From: Mesorhizobium sp. B2-7-1
GTDB lineage: Bacteria > Pseudomonadota > Alphaproteobacteria > Rhizobiales > Rhizobiaceae
Reading direction: 5' to 3'
DNA: 40,570 nt
NCBI RefSeq assembly: GCF_006440735.1
Contig: NZ_VFUA01000059.1
Location: 1 to 40,570, forward strand
Made by a program: the position numbers and the translations under genes. The notes beneath the pieces are model-generated. The model had not been told where the DNA came from and did not search any database. It saw only the letters and a list, made by a program, of their open reading frames with translations. Each line of letters opens with the position of its first letter. Positions within the stretch are counted from its first letter, which is position 1. Shown in pieces: positions 14,715 to 21,735 of this stretch.

Positions 14715-15971
14715 TCAAATCGCGGGCGACACGTCTTTGGCGGAACTCGCCGCTGCCCCGCGCATTTTCGCGGCCCTCAATTCGTCGCGGGCGATGCCGC
14801 GCAAATGAACCTCGTCAGGCCCGTCGATGTAGCGCAGCGCCCGGCCCCAAGTCCACAGAAATGCAAGCGGAGTATCCGAAGTCAATCCTTTTGCTCCAAA
14901 GACCTGCATTGCCCGGTCGGCAACTCTTGTCTGCAGACGAGCGGCAACTACTTTGATCGCCGATATTTCTCGTTTGGCGGCCTTGTTCCCGGCGACGTCC
15001 ATAAGCCAGGCCGCCTTCAGGTTCAACAGCCGGGCCTGCTCGATCTCGATGCGGGATTCGGCAATCCAGTCCTGGATGTTGGCATTGTCCGCGAGGGCTT
15101 TGCCGAAGGTGGATCGGCTGAGCGCGCGATCGCACATCAGTTCCAGGGCGAGCTCGCATTGGCCGATGGTGCGCATGCAATGATGGATCCGGCCCGGCCC
15201 CAGGCGGGCCTGGGCGATGGCGAACCCCGCCCCCTCCTCCCCGAGGAGGTTGGCGACCGGCACGCGGACATTTTCGAAGCGCACCTCGCAATGCCCTTCG
15301 GGCGAATGGTGGTGCATCAAGGTGACATCGCGCACGACGCTGAATCCGGGCGTGCCGGCCGGGACGATCACGAAAGAGTGCCTGCCGTGTTTCGGCGCAT
15401 CCGGCGACTTGTCCGAGATGCCGAAAACCAGGGTGAAGGCGAAGAGCGGATGCAGCGCGCCGGTGGTGAACCATTTGCGGCCGTTGACGACGAAATGGTC
15501 GCCGTCGCGATCGATCGTGGTGGCAAGGTTGGTCGGATCCGACGATGCCACGTCCGGCTCGGTGATGGACACGCCTGACCGTATCTTGCCGTGCAGCAGC
15601 GGGTTGAGCCATTGCTCCCGCTGGGCGGGCGTGGCGAACATGTGGAGAATTTCCATGTTGCCCGTGTCCGGCGCGCTGCAATTGAACACCTCGGAGGCCC
15701 AGGGCACGCGTCCCATGATCTCGGCGAGAGGCGCGTAGTCCACGTTGCTGAGCGCCGTCCCCGGTTCGTCTTGACGGAGCGCGGGAAGGAACAGGTTCCA
15801 GAGCCCTGCGCTCCTGGCCTTTTCCTTCAGCGGCTCGACCACTTCGCTCGGGTAGGCGCCGGAGTGGGCAATTTCATGCCACCGCCGGTCCTTGGGCAGG
15901 ATGTGGTCTTCCATGAACCGGTCGAGTTCCGTCCTGAAGGACTGGACCTTTGGTGAATGTTCGAAGTTCAT
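14715..15971 (-). CDS. Acyl-CoA dehydrogenase, ACAD10/ACAD11/LvaC-like clade
   Basis: This 418-residue flavoprotein has the normal acyl-CoA dehydrogenase layout (helical N-domain, middle beta-domain with ITEPDVASSDPTN, C-terminal helical domain). Three strings mark the ACAD10/11-like clade: VFNCSAPDTGNMEILH at 95-110, RLGPGRIHHCMRT in the third quarter, and DGPDEVHLRGIA near the end. In animals that clade is fused to a kinase domain and handles 4-hydroxyacyl-CoAs through a phosphorylated intermediate; bacterial LvaC does the same in levulinate catabolism. A matching kinase-like gene lies at 18827-19843. The start could be any of three in-frame ATGs (15989, 15974, 15971); AAAGGA best fits the last. 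It lies between the ligase and GntR genes. Confidence 0.88.
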   Translation of the reverse strand: MNFEHSPKVQSFRTELDRFMEDHILPKDRRWHEIAHSGAYPSEVVEPLKEKARSAGLWNLFLPALRQDEPGTALSNVDYAPLAEIMGRVPWASEVFNCSAPDTGNMEILHMFATPAQREQWLNPLLHGKIRSGVSITEPDVASSDPTNLATTIDRDGDHFVVNGRKWFTTGALHPLFAFTLVFGISDKSPDAPKHGRHSFVIVPAGTPGFSVVRDVTLMHHHSPEGHCEVRFENVRVPVANLLGEEGAGFAIAQARLGPGRIHHCMRTIGQCELALELMCDRALSRSTFGKALADNANIQDWIAESRIEIEQARLLNLKAAWLMDVAGNKAAKREISAIKVVAARLQTRVADRAMQVFGAKGLTSDTPLAFLWTWGRALRYIDGPDEVHLRGIARDELRAAKMRGAAASSAKDVSPAI

Positions 15972-16041
15972 CATCTTCCTTTCCGTCATGGCGCCCGATC
16001 GAGGATTTCTTCAGGGCGCTGAAACACGCGACCTCGACCGC

Positions 16042-17619
16042 CTATCCGGTGATCAGGGCGCGCAGTGCATTCTTGAGGACCTTGCCGTTGGCGTTGCGGG
16101 GCAACGGTTCCTTGAGGAAGGTCACGCCGTCCGGCACCTTGTAGTCGGACAGGCGCTCGGCGCAGAAATTCTTGACGGCGGCCTCATCGCTGAGCGAGCC
16201 GTCGCTGTAGATGAAGGCATGCACCCGTTCGCCCAGGATCGGATCCGGCTTGCCGACGACCGCGCTTTCGACGAGGCCCGGTATATGGGCGAGCGTGCTT
16301 TCGACCTCGATGCAGTAGACCTTGAAGCCGGCCCTGTTGATCATGTCCTTCTTGCGGTCGAAGACGTAGACATAGCCCTGCTCGTCCTTCGACCCGATGT
16401 CGCCGGACACCCAGTAGCCCATGACGAAACCGGCCTTGTTGCCAGCGGGATTGTCCCAATATCCGGGAACGACGACGGCGCCGCCGATCAGCAACTCGCC
16501 GCTCTGCCCTGACGCAACCTCGCGCCCTTGATCGTCGACGACGATGATGTCGGCGCAAGGCAGGACCTTGCCCACCGAACTCGGCGCCTTGGTGATGTCG
16601 CCGAGCGGCATCATCGTCACGGGCGAACTTGTTTCGGTCGAACCGTAGACGTTGCACAAGGTAAGGTTGGGCAGCGCGGCCGCCAGGCGCTCGATCGTGG
16701 CTTCCGGCATTGCCGCTCCGCCGAACCCGGCGACCTTCCAGTTGGAGAGATCGAACTGCATGAAATCGGGATCGAGCAGCAGCAGATTGTAGATGGCAGG
16801 GACGACGACGGTGAAGTTGATCTTCTCGCGGGAGGCAAGCTCGAGGAACGGGCGTGCCTTGAAGGCGCGCTGGATCACGGTGCAGCCCGCGACGCGCATC
16901 GCGGTCAGGATGATGGCGACAAGCCCGGTCACATGCGAGGCCGGCACGGCCAGCATCGCTATATCGCCTTCAGCGATCGCAAAGCCGTGCTGGTAGTGGA
17001 GCAATGTATGGATCGTGCTCACATGGGTGAGCATGGCTCCCTTGGGCTTGCCGGTGGTGCCGGATGTGTAGAGCAGGCAGTAGGTATCCTCCTCGGCGAC
17101 ATCGGGAAACGCCACGGCCGGGCGTTCGCCAAACAGGTCGCCGAAAGGCTCGCCGCGGCCGTCTCCCACGACGTAGGCATGGCGCAGCGAGCCGACCGCT
17201 TCGCCCGTCGGAACATTCGCCTCGTATTCCGCGTCATAGATGATCCCGGAAGCCGTGCATTGATTGAGGACGAATTCGACCTCCGGAAGCTTCTGACGGA
17301 TATTCATCGGCACGGAGATCAGGCCGGCGCGCGCCGCCCCCAGGATCGAGTAGACGAACTCGAGGCCGTTTCCGAGCAGCAGCGCCAGGCGATCCCCCTT
17401 CTTGAATCCCGCATGGATCAGGTTTCGTGCAACCAGCTCCGCCTTCGCATCCAGTTCCCGGTAGGTAACCCGCTGCTGTTCGAACACCAGGGCAATCCGG
17501 TCGGGCGCGCGTTGCACGGCACTGCGGAACATCTCGTCCATGTTGCCCGGCCTGTCGACGAAACAGCGCACTATGCGTTCACCGTAGCGAACCTCATGAC
17601 GCATCGCTGGAACCGGCAT
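16042..17619 (-). CDS. AMP-dependent acyl-CoA synthetase/ligase
   Basis: This 525-residue ANL-superfamily enzyme activates a carboxylic acid to its CoA thioester through an acyl-adenylate. Motifs are CLLYTSGTTGKPKGAMLTH (P-loop A3), VYGSTETSS (A5), GYWVSGDIG (A7) and FDRKKDMINRAGFKVYCIEVE (A8 hinge). The C-terminal catalytic lysine is in NANGKVLKNAL. The ATG at 17619 has GGGAGG 6 nt upstream; the open frame continues further upstream only as antisense overlap with the neighbouring gene. It is 50 nt after the quinone oxidoreductase and 70 nt before the acyl-CoA dehydrogenase, in the operon bearing the GntR operator. It is the probable entry step of the pathway. Chain length and substrate are not predictable from these motifs. 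Confidence 0.93.
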   Translation of the reverse strand: MPVPAMRHEVRYGERIVRCFVDRPGNMDEMFRSAVQRAPDRIALVFEQQRVTYRELDAKAELVARNLIHAGFKKGDRLALLLGNGLEFVYSILGAARAGLISVPMNIRQKLPEVEFVLNQCTASGIIYDAEYEANVPTGEAVGSLRHAYVVGDGRGEPFGDLFGERPAVAFPDVAEEDTYCLLYTSGTTGKPKGAMLTHVSTIHTLLHYQHGFAIAEGDIAMLAVPASHVTGLVAIILTAMRVAGCTVIQRAFKARPFLELASREKINFTVVVPAIYNLLLLDPDFMQFDLSNWKVAGFGGAAMPEATIERLAAALPNLTLCNVYGSTETSSPVTMMPLGDITKAPSSVGKVLPCADIIVVDDQGREVASGQSGELLIGGAVVVPGYWDNPAGNKAGFVMGYWVSGDIGSKDEQGYVYVFDRKKDMINRAGFKVYCIEVESTLAHIPGLVESAVVGKPDPILGERVHAFIYSDGSLSDEAAVKNFCAERLSDYKVPDGVTFLKEPLPRNANGKVLKNALRALITG

Positions 17620-17669
17620 TTTTGACCTCCCTTGGAAATTAGCGGCCGACGTGCTTCGGCCATGTCCTT

Positions 17670-18680
17670 TTATGGAACCGTGATGACCACCTTGCCCGTC
17701 ACGGTCCTGGAGGCGAGCAGCTTCAAAGCCTCGGCAGTGTCCGCAAGGGGAAAAAGGCGGTGTATCGACGGTTTGATTTTTCCGGCGGCATAGAACGCGA
17801 GCAATTCGCTCACCGCCTCGACGTGGCGCGCCGCGTCGCGCTCGATCGCCGCGCCCCAGAACACGCCGCGGATATCGCAGCTCTTCAGCAGGGGCAGGTT
17901 GAGCGGTATGCTTGCGATGCCCGCCGGGAATCCGACGACAAGATAGCGTCCCTCCCACGCGATCGCGCGCAGAGCCGGCTCGGTATATTCGCCTCCGACC
18001 GGGTCGTAGACGACGTCGGCGCCTTGTTCTCCGCATGCAGTCTTGAACTGGCCTGCAAGGCGCTTCTGTCCGTCTTTCCCCAGTGCGCCGGTTTCATAAA
18101 GAACCGTGCCGTCGGCACCGAGCGAGCGCGTCGCGGCAAGCTTGCCCTCGCTCGACGCCGCCGCGATCACCCGGGCCCCCATGGCCTTGCCAAGCTCGAC
18201 GGCCGCGAGCCCGACGCCACCGGCGGCGCCGAGGACGAGCAACGTCTCTTCGGGCCGCAGCCCGGCCCGATCGTTCAACGCATGGTAGGAGGTGCCGTAG
18301 GTCATCAGGAAGGCCGCGCCGTCCTCGAACGGCATCGAATCGGGCATCAAGGAACAGCGCTGGGCTTCCGCGCACACATATTCGGCCATGCCGCCCCAGC
18401 CGAGCATCGCCATGACGCGCTGCCCCGGAACGAAGTTGCCGACCCCCGGGCCGATTGCATCGATGATCCCGGAAACTTCGGCTCCCGGTGAGAAGGGACG
18501 AGCCGGCTTGAACTGGTAGCGGTCCTCGATGATCAGCAGGTCCGGATAGTTCACGCCGATGGCATGAACGCGGATGCGGACCTGACCCGGCCCTGGCGAA
18601 GGAACCGGCCGCTCCGCCAAAACCAGGGATTCAGGCCCTCCCGGTTCAAGGCTGAGCACGGAAATCATCGAATCTGACAT
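17670..18680 (-). CDS. NADPH:quinone oxidoreductase-like, zinc-less MDR family
   Basis: The 336-residue protein is a medium-chain dehydrogenase/reductase of the quinone oxidoreductase type. It has a GroES-like N-domain with VHAIGVNYPDLLIIEDRYQ and FSPGAEVSGIIDAIGPGV. A Rossmann domain follows with VLGAAGGVGLAAVELGKAMG and probable NADPH preference. Structural-zinc cysteines are absent. ATG at 18680 has GGAG about 8 nt upstream; a TTG at 18707 would put the coding start inside the operator palindrome. It is the first gene of the oxidoreductase-ligase-dehydrogenase-GntR operon. It may reduce an enoyl or enone intermediate, which is inference from relatives in fatty-acid-type pathways. Confidence 0.88.
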   Translation of the reverse strand: MSDSMISVLSLEPGGPESLVLAERPVPSPGPGQVRIRVHAIGVNYPDLLIIEDRYQFKPARPFSPGAEVSGIIDAIGPGVGNFVPGQRVMAMLGWGGMAEYVCAEAQRCSLMPDSMPFEDGAAFLMTYGTSYHALNDRAGLRPEETLLVLGAAGGVGLAAVELGKAMGARVIAAASSEGKLAATRSLGADGTVLYETGALGKDGQKRLAGQFKTACGEQGADVVYDPVGGEYTEPALRAIAWEGRYLVVGFPAGIASIPLNLPLLKSCDIRGVFWGAAIERDAARHVEAVSELLAFYAAGKIKPSIHRLFPLADTAEALKLLASRTVTGKVVITVP

Positions 18681-18696
18681 AGTTCGGGCTCCAGCC

Positions 18697-18707
18697 TTGT
18701 CCGACAA
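18697..18707. promoter_or_regulatory. FadR-type GntR operator candidate at quinone oxidoreductase start
   Basis: TTGTCCGACAA is a perfect 11-bp palindrome ending 16 nt before the oxidoreductase ATG. That position would block transcription or early elongation of the operon that also encodes the GntR protein, which implies autoregulation. Confidence 0.65.
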
Positions 18708-18757
18708 ACCGATAATCCGGCTTCATAGCGCATTCGTCAATGCCCTTGTTAAGGCGG

Positions 18758-18770
18758 ATTGTCGGATTGA
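18758..18770. promoter_or_regulatory. Half operator (left arm only) in divergent promoter
   Basis: ATTGTCGGATTGA keeps the left arm ATTGTCGGA of the shared palindrome and loses the right. It lies between the two intact copies at 18697 and 18791 and may be a weak or cooperative site. Confidence 0.35.
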
Positions 18771-18790
18771 CGGTCTGTTGGCACTTATTT

Positions 18791-18803
18791 ATTGTCCGAC
18801 AAT
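18791..18803. promoter_or_regulatory. FadR-type GntR operator candidate upstream of phosphotransferase
   Basis: ATTGTCCGACAAT is a perfect palindrome and is identical in type to 12135-12147. It ends 23 nt before the GTG of the phosphotransferase gene and lies in the divergent promoter shared with the oxidoreductase operon. Confidence 0.65.
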
Positions 18804-18826
18804 CGAACATTAGCAGCAGGCCTCTT

Positions 18827-19843
18827 GTGACCAATCCTACCAAACGGCTCGAACAATTCCTGAGATCGGAAATCCCGGGACTTTCGGGGGACCTTCGGCT
18901 GGAACCCGTCGCGGGAGGACAATCCAATCCGACTTTCTTTGCAAATTTCGACAATCGCCGGCTCGTTGTAAGGAAGAAGCCCGACGGGCCGGTCCTGCCG
19001 TCCGCCCACGCCGTGGATCGGGAATTCAGGGTCCTGGAAGCCCTCGGAAAGGTCGGGATCGCGGTGCCGCCCGTCCTGCTTTACCACGAGGCGGGAGATG
19101 TATTCGGGACATCCTTCTACGTCATGGAGCGCGTCGACGGGCGCATCTTCCATGACAGCCAGCTCGCCGGGGCGCCTCGGTCCGAACGCTTCGAGATGTA
19201 TCGCTCCGCGGCCCGGATGCTTGCCGCGATCCACAAAGTCGACTTCGAGCAGGCCGGCTTGTCCACGTTCGGCAAACACGGCAATTTTTTTTCGCGTCAG
19301 ATCGCCCGCTGGACCCATCAGTGGCATCTCTCCAAATCGCACGACCTGCCGGAAATCGACCGGCTGGTCGAGTGGCTGCCAGCGAATCTACCCGCGAACG
19401 ACCAAACCACTGTCGTTCATGGCGATTTCCGCATCGGCAATCTGATGTTCCACCCGACGGAGCCGCGCATCGTGGCGGTGCTTGATTGGGAGCTTTCGAC
19501 ACTCGGCCATCCGATGGCGGACCTTGCGCATAGCTGCATCTACAGCTGGTATGTCACGCCCGAGGAATATGGCGGCATTCTCGGCCTGGACTTCGCCGAC
19601 CACGGACTGCCGACGCTTTCGGAATTCTCCCGCGCCTATTACGAGGCCTCCAACCAGTCGGACCGGCTGGAGGTTTTCCATATCGTGCTGGCCTTGTTTC
19701 GAAATGCCGTCATCTTTCAGGGCATCGCCTCGCGCGCCAAGGCTGGAAACGCGGCCTCGCAAAACGCCGCCGCCGTGGGCAAGCTGGCTCCGATCTTCGC
19801 CCGCCGCGCGGTCGACCTGATCGAATCCTCCGGACAGCTCTGA
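18827..19843 (+). CDS. Phosphotransferase (APH family), ACAD10/11 kinase-domain/LvaA-like
   Basis: The 338-residue protein has an aminoglycoside-phosphotransferase/choline-kinase fold. Visible features are the nucleotide loop GGQSNPTFF (30-38), the Lys pair RKK near 49-51, the Brenner-type catalytic motif HGDFRIGN (198-205) and the metal Asp220 in VLDWELSTLGHPMADLAH. The last string and the C-terminal FQGIASRAKAGNAAS segment are typical of the kinase domain of ACAD10/11 and of LvaA, which phosphorylate 4-hydroxyacyl-CoA. I chose the GTG at 18827 because family homology begins there; upstream in-frame codons cross the operator. It is divergent from the operon holding the matching dehydrogenase, under the same operators. 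No LvaB-like small partner was seen. Confidence 0.88.
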   Translation: MTNPTKRLEQFLRSEIPGLSGDLRLEPVAGGQSNPTFFANFDNRRLVVRKKPDGPVLPSAHAVDREFRVLEALGKVGIAVPPVLLYHEAGDVFGTSFYVMERVDGRIFHDSQLAGAPRSERFEMYRSAARMLAAIHKVDFEQAGLSTFGKHGNFFSRQIARWTHQWHLSKSHDLPEIDRLVEWLPANLPANDQTTVVHGDFRIGNLMFHPTEPRIVAVLDWELSTLGHPMADLAHSCIYSWYVTPEEYGGILGLDFADHGLPTLSEFSRAYYEASNQSDRLEVFHIVLALFRNAVIFQGIASRAKAGNAASQNAAAVGKLAPIFARRAVDLIESSGQL

Positions 19844-19868
19844 GCCGGCCGGGCCGAGGGTCCGGCTC
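19842..19868. terminator. Possible bidirectional terminator between convergent genes
   Basis: GAGCCGG (19842-19848) and CCGGCTC (19862-19868) can form a 7-bp GC-rich stem with a 13-nt loop. It lies right after the phosphotransferase stop and before the convergent end of the cupin gene. No clear T tract follows, so support is moderate. Confidence 0.35.
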
Positions 19869-19895
19869 CGTCGCTGCCGCGACCCCCGCCGTGTT

Positions 19896-20828
19896 CTAAT
19901 CGCAGTAAGCGAAGCCGACCGCCCTCGTGTGGTAGTAAAGACCGGAATCCTGCATGACAAAACTGCGCATCAATTCCTGGCCGCAGTTGTGATGCGAGTG
20001 GGCTTCGGTGGGCGGCGTGACCATGACGCCGAATTTGCGCCAATCGACGCGCTGGCCTTCGATGACGGAATGACACCCCTCGCCCTGGATGCAGAACGTC
20101 AGCGCCACCGCGTTGTGGCGATGGGCGCGCTGATCGCCACCGGCTTCAAGGGTGTTGATTACGCCCACCATCATTGGCGTGACGGTGCTGGTCGCCTCGC
20201 TTATGGGTGTTGTGCAGAAAACCGCCTTGCCGGCGACATCCGTTCCGGCCCGCGAGTGGACATCCTTGAGGATCAGGTCGATCTCGGAGCCTCTGTAAAG
20301 CGTCGGCTTTATCACGCCGTCGGCCGGATCCCTGGGCCGAACCCCGAGGAAGTTCAGCATCGGCTCGTCGGTGCATTGCAGCAGCAGCGCGCGCCCGCGC
20401 CCGCGCCCGGCTCTGTGCGTTGTGACTCCGCCGCCCGGCATGCAGAACACATCTCCGGCCTGCCATTCGAGCTTGACGTCGCCCTTGCTCGAAGCGCCAT
20501 GGCCGGAGGCCACATAGTACATTTCGCCGGTGGCGTTGGTGGAGAGCTCGAGCGCGGAACTGTCGTCGAGGATCAGGTATCGCGCCAGCAGGCTGGGAGT
20601 GGTTGCCGGATAAGCCAACCCCAAACGCGCCGACAGATCGAGAGCGATAGCGCCCGCCGGCGTGGCATCATCGAGAGCCGCCAACCGCTCTTCCTCGAAG
20701 AGATGACAAGGCACTTTCGGGATCTTCACGCTGAACGCGTTCGAAGGCGTTCGGAATATGGGCGCTCCGATGCCTGCGTGGTTGCCGTGGATTGCCTCAG
20801 ATACGCTCGCGCGATCGGCCATCGTCAT
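19896..20828 (-). CDS. Bicupin, gentisate 1,2-dioxygenase-like
   Basis: This protein of about 310 residues has two cupin halves. The C-terminal cupin carries the likely Fe site, with AHRHNAVALTF (H-x-H) and then TPPTEAHSHHNCG supplying a further His, as in gentisate and related ring-cleaving dioxygenases. The N-terminal cupin (YYVASGHGASSKGD...GDVFCMPGGGVTTHRAG) lacks the full ligand set. In classical gentisate dioxygenases the metal site is in the first cupin, so the substrate may differ. Two ATGs 6 nt apart (20828, 20822) follow GGGAGAGG; the second has the better spacing. It is the last gene of the TetR-controlled beta-oxidation operon. Why a ring-cleavage-type enzyme belongs there is not clear. 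Confidence 0.75.
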   Translation of the reverse strand: MTMADRASVSEAIHGNHAGIGAPIFRTPSNAFSVKIPKVPCHLFEEERLAALDDATPAGAIALDLSARLGLAYPATTPSLLARYLILDDSSALELSTNATGEMYYVASGHGASSKGDVKLEWQAGDVFCMPGGGVTTHRAGRGRGRALLLQCTDEPMLNFLGVRPRDPADGVIKPTLYRGSEIDLILKDVHSRAGTDVAGKAVFCTTPISEATSTVTPMMVGVINTLEAGGDQRAHRHNAVALTFCIQGEGCHSVIEGQRVDWRKFGVMVTPPTEAHSHHNCGQELMRSFVMQDSGLYYHTRAVGFAYCD

Positions 20829-20877
20829 CCTCTCCCAAGATCGACATCGCTCTCATTCCCAAGCCTCCTGCGATTTT

Positions 20878-21726
20878 TCACTCCAAGGCGGCCAGGCCGT
20901 TGTCGACCACGACGCGTTCGCCCACCTTGGCCCTGAAGCTGACGACATGGCCGTCGCGCCAAAGCGAGATGGACAGGACGTCGCCTGGAAACACCGGTGC
21001 CGTGAAGCGGCAGTCCATCGTCTTGATCGAGGCCGAACTATCGCCGCGCAAGGCCTTCGATATCGCGCGCCCGATGTGGCCATAGGTGGCAAGACCATGC
21101 AGGATGGGCCTGGGGAACCCGGCCGCGCGGGCGAACTCCGGATCGACATGCAGCGGATTGTCGTCGCCGGAAAGGCGATAGATCAGCGCCGACCGCAATG
21201 AGGTCGGCATGTCGACGGTCGCGTCCGAATTCCGGTCGGGAAGCTGATGCGGTTTGGGCGGCGCGATCACCGGCCCGCCCAGGCCGCCGTCACCTCGGCA
21301 GAACGCGGTCTGGGTAACCGTCGCGAGGGCCTCGCCGGTCGACCGGTCCGCAATCACCCTTTCGCTCACGACCAGCGAACCCCGGCCGGCTCCCTTGTCA
21401 TATATCGCGACGATCCTCGGCGTTGCGACAAGTGAGGCGGCGACCGGCAACGGTCGATGGAGTTCGAAGCGCTCCGAAGCGTGCACTGTCAGCGTGTCGT
21501 CGAGACCGGGCGAGAGCGTGCGATACCAGTTTCCCGGATAGGCAAGAACGACCGCCATGGTCGGCAGCGCGATCAGGCCGTTCTCGTAGACATGCCGCAG
21601 TTCCCCGGGATCGTCCGGCGGATCGCCGGCCCCAACGCCCAGCGCGTAGAGGATGGTCTCACGCGCACCATAGTCGTGCACGATCTCCGGAAACCGGAAA
21701 GCCATCAGCTCGTCGTAGCGGGACAT
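20878..21726 (-). CDS. MaoC-type enoyl-CoA hydratase 2 (double hot-dog)
   Basis: The 282-residue protein has two hot-dog halves, as in peroxisomal hydratase 2 and related bacterial enzymes. The catalytic hydratase-2 motif YRLSGDDNPLHVDPEFARAA is in the C-terminal half, with the Asp and His in place. Such enzymes make (R)-3-hydroxyacyl-CoA. The N-terminal half (FPEIVHDYGARETILYALGVG) is the non-catalytic repeat. ATG at 21726 follows AAAGG with good spacing and starts 9 nt after the stop of the dehydrogenase fusion. The operon thus encodes hydratases of both stereochemistries. That would suit methyl-branched or steroid-side-chain-like acyl-CoAs, an inference. Confidence 0.9.
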   Translation of the reverse strand: MSRYDELMAFRFPEIVHDYGARETILYALGVGAGDPPDDPGELRHVYENGLIALPTMAVVLAYPGNWYRTLSPGLDDTLTVHASERFELHRPLPVAASLVATPRIVAIYDKGAGRGSLVVSERVIADRSTGEALATVTQTAFCRGDGGLGGPVIAPPKPHQLPDRNSDATVDMPTSLRSALIYRLSGDDNPLHVDPEFARAAGFPRPILHGLATYGHIGRAISKALRGDSSASIKTMDCRFTAPVFPGDVLSISLWRDGHVVSFRAKVGERVVVDNGLAALE

Positions 21727-21735
21727 CGCGGCCTT

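Noticed and set aside
18740..18826. N-terminal extension of the phosphotransferase frame (29 codons from 18740)
   Set aside because: The extension crosses the half site and the intact operator, and family similarity begins only at the GTG at 18827.
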